DNA of 64,000 nt from Spirogloea muscicola. Its lineage: Eukaryota > Streptophyta > Zygnematophyceae > Spirogloeales > Spirogloeaceae. The notes under the pieces were generated by a model. That model saw only the letters and a program-made list of their open reading frames with translations. It was not told the DNA's origin and did no database searches. The stretch spans positions 431,224 through 495,223 of the forward strand of contig WELB01000043.1 in the NCBI GenBank assembly GCA_009602725.1, written 5' to 3'. Position 1 is the first letter of the stretch; every line of letters begins with the position of its first letter. This document shows, one piece after another, positions 48,704 to 59,500 of this stretch. Position numbers and translations under genes: made by a program.

Positions 48704-50940
48704 TCAAGTGCACACATTGGCGTCTAGCAAGTTGCTCTCTGGCTCCCAAGAGCTGTGCTCCAAGCCGTAACCGTCCCACTGGATGAGGATTTCCCTACTG
48801 CCTCGTCGCCCTCTCCTTGCAAGGATATGCTTGATGACATATACCATTTCCTTGTCACTTTTCTTGGCTTCCTGCAAGCGTGATCTGTTTTGAGCCCTGG
48901 GCTTTTTCCTATGTATATGAGCACTGTTGCTGCTGAAGCAAGATGTGCATTGAGGCAACCTAGTCAGTTGCCGCATGGTGCCTAGTTCATGCTGTAGCGA
49001 GACTAGCTTCCGTTTGCTGCTAGAAGCTCTTGTAGCCATCCCGCTCGACCCCTCCGAGCTGGACACTGCCAATCCTGGACTAGAGCTTGACGAATCTTCA
49101 GGAGTCTCATCTTGTGTGACGCCTGACTCAGAGCTCAGTGGTTCTTCTAATCGGCACTCTTGCTGCGTCAGGACGAGGTAATGTGCCACCGATGTGTACC
49201 CCTCAGCAACGACCTGCAACCGTACAGCCCGTTTGCCAACGAGGGAATCATGGACTGACATGCCGTATCTTCTTGTAGAGTAATAGTGAGCTGCACATCT
49301 CGGCTTCTCCAACTTAGTAGCTCAGCTCGTCAAGGCGTCAACCATGGTCGTAGCTAAAGACTCGCTCACCTTCCTGTAGAGTTGGCCTGTGGGGGCCCAG
49401 CCCTTGTGCGACCTACAGAAGCTGCAATTGCATATGTCTCGGCAGACTGGGCACACCCAGTCCTTGTTCTCTTGTGTCTCAAGCACATTCTCACCATATC
49501 TGCCCACACATGAAAGGATCAGCACGTACTAGGAATCAGCTGACCAGCCAAAGGAGCGCAGGCTGCCTACAGCAAGAGTGTGCATGAGCCCCATGATATT
49601 CAGGTAGTGCATGCTTGTGCACAACTCAGCATAACTTAGACACTGGGTGAAGAGCAGGAGCTGCTGAGACACCTCACCTCATGAAGAGGCAATCACCACA
49701 AAATTGCCCGCGGAGGGACTTGCACTTAGAACAGGTGGTCCGCTGGCCCAGCGTCTTTTGCCTGTGCTTGCACAACCCATCAAAGTACAGCAATGAATTA
49801 TACTGGTCCCCTTGTCTTCAGAAGATGCAGAATTCAGTGCTTAGCAAGAATTGTAGGCCAGCACTGCATTCTGGATTCAGCCACCGAGTTAATAGGCTTG
49901 CTTGAAGCTGATAGCAGTTCAGCTATCCTCAGCTGACCTGCATTGGTGACAAGTTCTCCCCTTAAGATTGTCATACACCCGCGTCTTTCCTGCGTTGTAG
50001 ATGATGACAGCACAATCAGCTGGCTGCTGACCTACAACATGCAGCAAGGATAGGGAATGCGAGCAAGGTATATGAGCAGATAGGTCATATTCAGGGGTAC
50101 ACAAGCTGCAGTGAATAGCAGAGTCTTGCTGCCTGCTTCCGAAGACGTTGAGAAGGCCGTTGTAAGCCACATCCGTCGGACGAGTCCCACGGAGCTACAC
50201 TATAACTTTTTGCTGCCCAGGCTGGACCTGTTGACGAGACGAGCTATGCCAGAGAGCTGCGCACCATCGGGATTGAAGCCGTCCTTGTTGAGTTGCCACG
50301 GATGGGCTGCACTGCCCAGCAGCTGCTGGTGCTCGCGCGTGTACAACTCCGGCTTGCATTCGCCAGGCTGCAGCTTTTGCCGCCGCCCCTCTCCGCTGCT
50401 GGCCAGCCGTGGCCGCGGTTGCCGCGTCGATGCCGCATTAGCACTGAGCTCACTGTAGTCCTTCTGAAGTCCTGCCAGCCTGGTGGCAGGCGTTCCCGAA
50501 GTGTCAAAACTCTGTGAGCAGCTCGACCCTCAGCTCACCTGACTCTACTGCTGACACGGGGTTACTAAGAGCGCCCAGCCTGTCTAGCCTGTTGCTCCGC
50601 CAACATGGTCATGAACACCCTCGGTATGTACCTGGCTGGCTTGCACAGCCGCTCGTATATTATCAGCAGCCGCATTGTGAATTTTCTGACGTGAGCGGGG
50701 AGGCGCGAACCTGGTGGAAGAGCGCCTGGCGGCAGCGCGAGGCAGCTGCGCTCGGCGTGAGCCGCCAACGACAGTCGGCGGCGGCAGCGGCGGAGGCAGA
50801 GGAGGAGCCGCGGCAGGAGGAGGAGGAGGAGGAGGAGGATGCGGGGAGGCGGCGGCGAGGAGGCCGAGCTCCAGCAGGCGCGCGCGGTTGGCGGCCAGGC
50901 GCGACTGCCGCTGAAGCTCGTACGCCGTCAACGCCGCCAT
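48704..50940 (-). CDS. CDCA7-type zinc-finger protein fused to a C-terminal chromodomain
   Basis: The first exon (from 50940) has YELQRQSRLAANRARLLELGL, a polyproline tract and an RRSSTRFAPP motif. The next recognised exon (about 50460-50230) has KPELYTREHQQLLG...PWQLNKDGFNPDGAQL. Then come KTRVYDNLKGRTCHQC (about 49990-49935), KTLGQRTTCSKCKSLRGQFCGDCLFMR (about 49760-49682) and YGENVLETQENKDWVCPVCRDICNCSFC...GWAPTGQLYRK (49505-49369). Together these form a complete zf-4CXXC_R1 domain; in CDCA7 this domain binds DNA and the protein recruits the HELLS/DDM1 remodeller (family knowledge). The last exon (about 49213-48704) continues VVAEGYTSVAHYLVLTQQE, a Ser/Glu-rich linker, then YVIKHILARRGRRGSREILIQWDGY...SSWEPESNLL, a chromodomain with its aromatic-cage Y, W and Y. 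The domain join lies inside one uninterrupted exon. Confidence 0.85.
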
Positions 50941-51344
50941 GGCGGGACGCCGGGAGGACGGGGGGGGCAGTGCGGCTTTCTGGGCGCTGCGCGACGCGAG
51001 CTTCCCGCCAAAAACGGCTGAGCTCCCGCCAAATCGGGTGCCCTTGGGCCTGCTCCCGCGGTGGCGGGGGCCTTTTTCACGCCTTCCAGGCCTTCGTTCT
51101 TTCTTTAGCGCTTCAGCCCTTCAGCGCATTGCCTTCCAACTCTGTAGTTTGCCCCGCGCCTCATTTGCGGACATGGCAACAAGTGACGCGTTCGACCGGG
51201 CCAACCCCACCTCCAAGGCAGGGCTGCAGTCGCCAGTGCCTCTCGAGGCAAGGAAGGCAATATGCTGATCATCCGCCGAAGGACAACGTCCTTCCCCTTG
51301 CCATCGACGTCCACGGGGCGCTCGGTGGCTCGAGCTCCTGCACG

Positions 51345-51581
51345 GGCTAGCGCGCAGTGCTGTGTCCCGACCTTACCAGGAAGCAGGCCGATTTTCACGC
51401 GGCAGGCTCTCTCGCCTCCAGGTGTATCGCATGCGCCTGTCAGGGTCGTTGCCGGGGCCAATGGAACACGCGTTGCATCTGCGTGCCGGTCGTGCTTTGG
51501 CTGCAGCCTCTAGCTATAGACAAGGGACTTGCTACCTGGAGACGCTTCCCTGACCGGCGGCTGCTCAACAGGGAAAATTGA
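51345..51581 (+). repeat. Mini-ORF repeat copy 1 of the 51-53 kb cluster
   Basis: Encodes GRLSRLQVYRMRLSGSLPG...LHLRAGRALAAA and ends DRRLLNREN-stop. About 100 bp after the stop comes a hairpin-repeat copy (51640-51705). Confidence 0.65.
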
Positions 51582-51639
51582 GCATCCAGTGGCCACTTGA
51601 GTCGCTGATGCTTTAAGCCTTTTCTGGCCTCTTCGAAAT

Positions 51640-51780
51640 TTGTTCATTCTTAAATCTGGGCTAGCCAATCACAGTCATCGCCCTCTACTGGAAGAGTCTC
51701 TCTCTTCACTGTCCGTCCCTAAACTCACTCCTTCTCTGGGCTGGCCTTTCACACATCGCGCATCACTGCGGACGTGGTCA
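51640..51780 (+). repeat. Two hairpin-repeat copies in tandem
   Basis: tctggcctcttcgaaatttg then attcttaaatctgggctagcc, and ccctctactggaagagtctc; a second copy reads cttctctgggctggcctttcac. Compare 22295-22475. Confidence 0.6.
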
Positions 51781-51839
51781 TCACAAGTCGATTGACTGCT
51801 CCAACCCGGGGCTCTCTGCTTCGAAAAGCTCGCCCAATT

Positions 51840-52090
51840 TAAAAAGGTGGCTGGGAAAGGCCAGCCCAAAAAGAATGGACAACGTCCAAAGAGCCGAAAA
51901 CTGATAGGCCCTTCAACCACTCAGCTATGTATAAGACTACAGTGGAGGGGACTCAGTAACCTCGGGTTAGCAGCAGCAAGTCGGAATAACATGCAGCTGG
52001 AAAAGAGGTACTGCGACAAGACCCAGAGGTAGCAGCAATAGCACGGCCTGCCCACAAGTGCACGAAGGCTGGGAACAAAATGCTACAGCA
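51840..52090 (-). repeat. Mini-ORF repeat copy 2 with its 3' hairpin element
   Basis: On the minus strand the frame reads GQAVLLLLP...-like/GRAIAATSG-like sequence and ends LLLTRGY-stop near 51950. About 70 bp downstream is ctttttgggctggcctttcccagcc, the hairpin repeat. Confidence 0.6.
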
Positions 52091-52199
52091 GCAAAACTCG
52101 CTTGTGGCAAAGAGGCTAAGTACGTGGACCATCCGGAAGAAGACGACTTTGTTCTACTGGCATCTTATGTGCACGGGGCTCTTGGGTCTCAGTGACTAG

Positions 52200-52565
52200 A
52201 CCTATTGACCCGGCTTGCGCGCCCCGTTGTGTCCCGCAGGCGGGGTGAGCAGGCCGACTGGCTCTCTTGCCGCTTACTCACTTGCGCAGGTGCTCTGCAT
52301 GCGCCTGCCCATATTCCTCCAGTGGTCCATGTCCCACGCCTCGCATCTGCTTGCTGGCCGTGCTCTTGCTGCATTGCTTTCGTCAAGGGACTGCTTTCTG
52401 GCGGGTAGATCTTCGACTTGCGGCTGCTATCTAGAGTTTACTAAGTATGCTACATGGTTCTTGCTTAGTTGTGTATTTCAGCCCTTTCCAGCCCTTTCGG
52501 AACTCATGATTTCTTTTCGGGCTGGCTGTTCACAGCCCTCGCCCCCTCTTGGAGAAGCCACTTTC
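52200..52565 (+). repeat. Mini-ORF repeat copy 3 with its 3' hairpin element
   Basis: ALAQVLCMRLPIFLQWSMSH, then HLLAGRALAALLSS. The end is decayed. At 52470-52565 comes the hairpin repeat: ttcttttcgggctggctgtt, cacagccctcgccccctcttgg, agaagccactttctc. Confidence 0.65.
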
Positions 52566-52614
52566 TCTACACCCCTTGTCCTTCTGGATAAGTAAGCTCA
52601 ATCAGAGAGGCGAG

Positions 52615-53045
52615 GACTGTAAAAAGAAAAAGGGCTAGCCCCATTGAGGATAGGGGCTGGAAAAAGCCAGCCCAGAAAAGAATCAACAAAGGACGAGAAG
52701 GGGCCAGGGGAAGCACTAAGGAAAAACAAGCACAAAAAGAAACTAAGCTGCTACGAAGCACTCAGTAACCTCTGCTAAGCAGCCTCAGGTCAGAGATACT
52801 GGGTTCCTGGAAGCGGGGCCCCTGGCCAGAGCCACAGGCAGCAGCGAGGGCTCTTCCGGCACGCAGGTGCAGTGCGCAGGCCATAGACCTCTGCAGCGAG
52901 ACGGCCAAGCGCGTGCGGTACACCTGCGCTAGCGACCCGGCTGCATGGAAGTCCACCGGCACCCCATGGAAGCGGCGGACGATGACGTGACGTGAGAGCT
53001 GGTTGAGCAGCCAACCTGAGAAATCCGACAAGGTACAAAAGGGGT
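52615..53045 (-). repeat. Mini-ORF repeat copy 4, best preserved, with 3' hairpin
   Basis: One open frame on the minus strand reads VRRFHGVPVDFHAAGSLAQV, YRTRLAVSLQRSMACALHL, RAGRALAAACGSG and ends SDLRLLSRGY-stop at 52762. It is preceded by a possible acceptor (tttctcag) near 53025. The hairpin repeat follows at 52615-52700 (gggctggctttttccagccc). Being uninterrupted, it is the best candidate for a source copy or a genuine 3' exon. Confidence 0.6.
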
Positions 53046-53174
53046 CGAAAAGTGCTGGAACGCACAAGCAAGTACCATGTAGGCTGGCTTTGCCAGCACC
53101 TCTTCTCTATGGGCAAGCACGTTCTTCTTATGCAGGATAACCGCTTGAAGCCCTAAGTCTTGGAGAGCTTCTTC

Positions 53175-53485
53175 TTACACACGTACTGCAAGACAGCCAG
53201 TGTCCAACGGCACCAAGAGCAGCAGGCCGTTTCCGACACCGCGGGCTCCCAGGCCTTCGTGTAGCGTAAGCCGTTTCCCGTCTCCCTGCAGCGTCCCATG
53301 GCACACGCCATGTAGGCCCGAAATCTTTCGCCGAGGCACTCTCCCGTTTGTGGACGTAGGGCTGAGTTGGCACCACCTCCGCTGCCCTAAGTCCGCCCGC
53401 GCCGCCGCCGCCGCCGCCACAGCCGCCTTCGCGCCGCCGCCGCCGCCGCCGCGCCTCCCTCACCGTCAGCCGACGAGAGTCTCAT
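53175..53485 (-). CDS. Possible small ubiquitin-like-domain gene (uncertain)
   Basis: A frame open at 53420-53175 includes RKISGLHGV...TLQGDGKRLTLHEGLGARGVGNGLLLLVPL. That spacing resembles the second half of a ubiquitin fold (KI..l.GV, L..(G)K.L, TL...GV.nG..l.LV). An upstream ATG at 53485 (MRLSSADG, then gtgagg) could be a first exon, but the splice phases I tried do not join cleanly. If real, the gene diverges from the large plus-strand gene starting at 53579. It may instead be chance in GC-rich sequence. Confidence 0.3.
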
Positions 53486-53578
53486 GGCCGCTCGCTCAGG
53501 CGGCCGAGGCGCGGCGCCCGGGCCGGACGTGTCAGGAGCCGGCGGGTAGGCCGGCTCCCCTGCTGCGGCGGCAGCGCC

Positions 53579-56500
53579 ATGGCGGTGGGCAAGGCGGCGG
53601 CCGCGGCGGCGGCGGCGGCCGCCTCCAAGTCGTCGCGGCAGCCGGGCGTCGGGCCGGAGCCGCTGCGGCGGGCGATCGCGGAGTGCACGCAACACCACCT
53701 CCCGACAAGCGTGCTCGCTTCCGAGGGCCTCCGCATCCTCATCGTGAGCGCCCCTTGATCGCCTTCGAGCTGTCCCCTCTCCAACTTGTGTTGAGTTGCC
53801 GCTGATCACTTGTCGAAATGATTGATAGATTGACACAGCATTTCAGATAGTAAGAAGTTGTTAATGTACTGGAAGTGGACTTAATTGTGGTTGTTTCGAA
53901 TGACTTCCTGTACTCTTGCTTGGACATGGCTCGCGTAACTCAAAAGCAGCACTTAATGAAAGGCCTGCCGCTCTTTCTGGCTTGCTCACCCTCCTCCGGT
54001 CCGTCGGCCTGGCTGGCCAGGAGTACCTGTCCAACCCTGGCACAGTGGATGTTGCCTACAACCTTATCCTCGAGCACGCCATGGCTGAGCGTGATCGAAG
54101 GTGCTCACAACAAAGATATGCCGATACACTCTAACAGCACAAAGTATGCACGACTGCCTTGTAGGCTTAGAAGATTCCTGCTCATCCTTTCCCATTGCGT
54201 TGCGTGCTTGCAGTCCCCCGGTGACGGTCCGCTGTGTCGCCCTTCTGAAGAAGTACCTCTTCAGGTAAGAGCTCCCCAGATACGGCCTATGTTGGCAAGT
54301 TTTATTTGCAAGATAGGCTATTTGTGCTCAGATTGCTCAATTCAGCATGCTCTGAGTTGCACACTACCTGGTGCAGATATGTGCCGCCTGTGACGGCCCT
54401 CCAGCAGATAGACTCATTCTGCGTGCGGCTGATTGCGGACACTCAAGAAGCAAAGGCGGTGTCAGTCAAAGAGACTCTTGTGCGAGGTGCAAACCCGGCT
54501 GCCACGTCTGCTGCCGGCTCCTCAGCAGGGCTTGTCAAGTCGCTGGCTTATGTCCGAGCGCTTGTTGCAAGGCATCTTCCGAAATTATATGCGCAAGCTC
54601 AAGCTGCAGACGTCAAGGTATGACTCACATCCCCCTAATTCAGCTCTGCAGCTCTGCAGCAGGTTACCGTTGATCAATTGCACTTTGATTTTCATGTCGT
54701 CTGTTATTTCCATGACTTCTGACCATCTCAGACTCGACGGACTTGCCACAAGACAGCATGGACTGTGATCTTCACCCTTTCTTTGGCATTTTGGTATGCT
54801 GCTCACCTGCAATCTGTACTTGGACTCCATGCAGCTTCCGAGACCAGAAAGTCCACCAAGGCCCAGAGCAAAGGGGCCTGCTAGCTCCTTGAAGCGAGCG
54901 AGTCTGGCTGAGTGGGACTTTGCCAAGGCCTCGGCTCTGGCAATGGCTGGAAGTTCAGAGACAAAGCCAAACGACAACAAATACATTCTCACCGACATCC
55001 TCAAAGGGAGGTGGAGATTCGACTGGGCTCCATCACCAGTAGTGACAGTCTCGTAAGTCCACATTGATTGCTCAAGGCCCTTGGCACCTGGCTCACTACT
55101 TGTCCTCGTCCGTGTGCCGTCTTCCGGTGCTACTTGTGTCACCGTGAATGGCCCATCAGGGGTCATCTCTTAGCTGGTCAGACTGGAGCAGTACCAAAAG
55201 CAGGATTCTTTGACGACTTTCCTTCTGACCTCCCATTAGCATCGATGTGTGCACGCCAGTCTTGTAGAGCCAGTCATGACCTTCTCGGCAATAGTTGGGG
55301 TCTACGATTCGCTTGATATGTGTTGACGTTGTCATCGTCTGTGGTGTGAGCAGGGGCCATCTTGCTTGTCCACAGCCGAGAGCCCAGCATACCCTGGCAG
55401 ACACTGGAGCAGCCGCAGTCTTGGTTCAAAACAACAAGCTGGGAAGGCTGCAGGTTGGAGTTCCTTGTACTCACGGCGACTTCCTGCACAGCTCGGATGT
55501 CATCACTTTGTCAAACTCTGAGATGGTCAGCACCCACTTGAGGACAATCGCTGCCAATAAGCGTCTCAAGGGGCCTGCTCTTGCAAAAGGGTAAGCCCTT
55601 ACAGGTAGTTGACATGTAATGTGACTTGCAAGATGTGACCATACATGATTTGCTTCGTAAATCATCGTAATTATCTAATTCAGGAGGGCCTGCTGTGTTC
55701 CCAATCATGGTTGAAGACTCCTACTACGCTGGGATGCCACCGCTGTCCTTCTTGTCATATTTTCCCTGTGGACAATTTGACCACTAAGACCTGACTCGAA
55801 GAAGCTGTGCAATCTGTGCAGCGAAGGTGATGGGTTTGCAACCATTCGAAGACGCGTTAGGCCTCCGTTCCAGTACCGTCATTACAGGTATTTTGGGCAT
55901 TGCCAAAGCTTGTACTCTCAAGGATTAGTGATGTAATTGATGAAGCTCCTTCATCACTTTGCAGCTCAAAGATGCTGCAAAGTGGGCTAATATGAGAAAC
56001 TGTGGTGTGCTACATGTTGAGGACATTGTGTCTCTCTACACAATAACCTCTTAAAGCTATCCTTGTAAAGCTTTCTGACCGATTGAACAGTACGCTTTTG
56101 TTCTTTACAGTGAGCAGCAGCCCCTTCGTTTGAGCGAGACAGAGATGGAGGAGGTCATTCTGGCTGTCTGTAGTGCAAGTCCTGGCGTGCCTGGAGGCCC
56201 TCACTTGACCGGGCATGCAAAACTGGCAGCAGAGGCGGCTGATGTTGCAGCCTCTGTACTTATCAAGCTCTTCATTGACATGTAAGATCGTGGGGTCCAC
56301 GTGATGCTCTTATAGTAATATAAAACTCCTTAACCTGCATTCGTGCTGACTTTTGGCTGAAGACCTCATTTGCTTTGGATTGTGTAGTTAGATGGCAGTT
56401 GTGCAACACAATTGCTCATTGAGTCGTGTGCTTGTTAGCAGGTACTTATCTGATCCCGAAGTTGCGGCCCCAATGACATTATCTGTGCTTGAGGTTAGTA

Positions 56501-59500
56501 TCTTGCCACCTCATACCATTACATGCGCAAGACCTGATCTCGATGCTGAGGTAGGAAGCTGCTGAGCTTTCATGGCACTTGCTGTTCTTGTGAGGATTGA
56601 AAGACACCTTGATTTGAACAAAATGTCTGGGAATGACAAGACACCTCAGTGTGTCTCGCCACACACTGAGGCAAGTCAGCAGCTCAGGTGCTCAGCCTGC
56701 AGTCCCCACAGAGACTGCCTTTGGTTTGGATATGCAAAGCAGCACTGGTTGGCTTGTCGTGCAGAGCATGTTGGCTTCACACGCTTCGCCTATCCGGTCC
56801 AGGGCATTCGACCTCATCTTGAACCTGGCTGTGCACGCACACCTCTTGGAGCCCCTCCAGGCTGAAGACCACCCTGGAGGCGAGATTGACGGCCGCACAA
56901 AGTCCTCAGAGTGGCTCTCACATGACCATCCCCACGACTCAACAGCGCCTCTTGGTCTGCCAGCTTACAAGGCCTTTGAGGCATGGCTGCTCAACATTGC
57001 TAACGAGATGCTTCTTTACCTGGTGCAGGTGAGAGCTTGGGATGTGTTGAGTCATACTATGCAGATCTGTTTGAGCCTAGTAGCCAGCTAAATTCCTCAA
57101 CATCTGTCTCTTAGTCCTGGTTTTCTCAAAAGCTCCTCCCTGAACAAGTCTTGCAGGTCTTGCTACACGCAGTCCTGCTCGTTTCAGCTGCTGATGAGTT
57201 ATACATCTATTGGAAAAAACAATCACTCTGAGTGCACATCTCCCAATGTGAGGATACGCAGATAGAGGAGAGCGAGGAAGTTGTTTGGGCATCAGCTCTA
57301 AGTTCCTTCCTCTACCTCGTGGCCGATAGAGGTCAAATCATTGCTGCCAGGCTGGCTCGCTTGGATGTGCGGGTGAGTTGCAGGTATGACATTCTTAATA
57401 CAGCGAGGTGCAATGCTTTGAAGAGAACGTGGACACGGAGATGGAACGAGTCAGCATTTTGTAGTAGCGTGTGAGCGAACTGCTGATGGGTCTCACTGAG
57501 AAGGATTTTATACTTGGCATCCAAGTCAGGTCCTTGGCATCTTACTGGAGATGAGCCGAGAGCATGGATGGGCGGAGGAGCTGCACACGCGCTTAGTCCA
57601 GATGCTGTCGAACGTGCTGTACTGTGACCCGCTTGGTGCACTTCATAGTGACAATGATGACCGTGGCATTGATGCAAACGGGAAGGCTGTGTTAGACTTG
57701 GCCAGATTGGAGCAGCTTGGAGGAATTGAATTCATCTCGACTGAGGTAGTAATCACCCGAGTGGCCCACATCTGTCCTCACTCAGTGATCAATCATCAGA
57801 AACCACTAGGATTTTTGTGTCTGAGACCTGTCTGAGGTGCTTGTGAATGACCAAAGCAACACACCATCTCAGATCTTAACACAGGTCTGGCAACTGGTTT
57901 GCAGTATGATCTTGCTCCATCCTCGGAGGCTAGGCGCAACCTCTTTGCAGTTCTGGTGGACTACGTTCTGCTGGGTTTCAGCAAAGCTGCCAGGTTGGCT
58001 GGGAAGACGATTCCGCAGGAATACATCTCGGGCGTGTGCTCGGTGCTGGCACAGGCGGATAGTGCAGACTCTATGGTCCTGGCTTTCAAGTGCGGGTTGC
58101 TCAACTGCTCTCCTGCTGGTACATTAGGCGAGCAGATTGCAGATTGCATTGTGACGGCCATGAGCAGGGACGTGGAGACAGGCCGGTTCAACACCGAGGT
58201 GGGGTTGACATTGAGGACCCACACCACTCTCATCTTGACAATGTGACAAGAAGCAGTAGATTGTATAAGCTGTTCGTGCAAAGATGCAATCTACCCATGC
58301 ACTTGCAAAGTTACTGGTGGTATCTTGCATGCATCTCCGGTGCAGCCCTGATGAGGGCTCGTCCTGCAATGCAGCTGCTGAGAGACGTGATGGGGGCGCT
58401 CGATGAGCTGGCTGCAGCCCACAGCAGGGTCCCAGCAGCATTTGCCCCGGCCCTGGAGCTGACACTGGCGACAGATGCCACCGGAGCCAGCGGCGACGGC
58501 TCGGAGGCGGCTGCTGCCTGGCACACCCTTGGGCTGCTGCTGCACTCGACGCGAGCGGCGGACCGGGCCATCGGGCGCCACTGGGTCCTGGAGCTGCTGA
58601 GCCAGGACCTTTCCAGATCCGCTGGGGCGTCCGTTGGCAGTGGGCTATCGCAAGCGGCGCGCCTGCTGCGCCAGCTGTCGCTCGTAGAAAGCGTCTCCAA
58701 GGAGGAGAAGGGCTCTCCTGGAGGGTGAGGCCTTCTCAGAAGGGCCCCCATATATACTAATGGCTGCTTTTTATGCAATTTACATGACCCAGGTTCCTTT
58801 GCACCAAGACATTGTAGAGGTCCTCGGCATGTTGTGTCAGACGCAATGATAGTTTGTGATTTGTATAGCTCTATGGAGGATTCCTTCGTGTGTCAGATGT
58901 GGTACTAGCCAGTCTGCCTCCTACTGCTAAGCTGCAAATTGTGTTCTAGGTGTAGTAATTGCACGTGTGCAATCCAGAACCTCCGCTTCATGTCTTTTCG
59001 TATTCCAGTAGCTCACAGTCTTGTCCAACCCCCTGCGCCCTGATGCCTCAAGCAGGTCGGACAAGGAAGCTGCAAAAGCCGACGAGGTGCTGCTGTCAGT
59101 GAGAATGCTGTGCGCGCTACTCCAGGACAAGCGGCCACTGGTGCGACGGGAGTTCGTCTTGCTGACGGAGCGGATTCTTCTCCAGTACAACGCAGCCCAG
59201 TCGCAGCACAAAATCAGTGAAAGTCTTTCGGAGGGGCTCGAGGAAGGCTACAAGGTGATGGCGGAGCATGGGGATCCAGACAGGGCGATTGGCCTGCTCA
59301 TGCTCATGTGCAACTGCTTGTGGCAGGTTGTCTCTGCAAATGACACTGACCGTGTTCTAATACTTCAGGTCAGAAATCAGTCAGGACATCTGTGCAAACA
59401 AACACTTAGTTACAGTTGAAGTGCAACTATTGCTGTAAGCAATGTCGATCGTCATCTTGTGCAGCATGAGTATCAGCCTTTCTCATCAGTGCCTCTGTTA

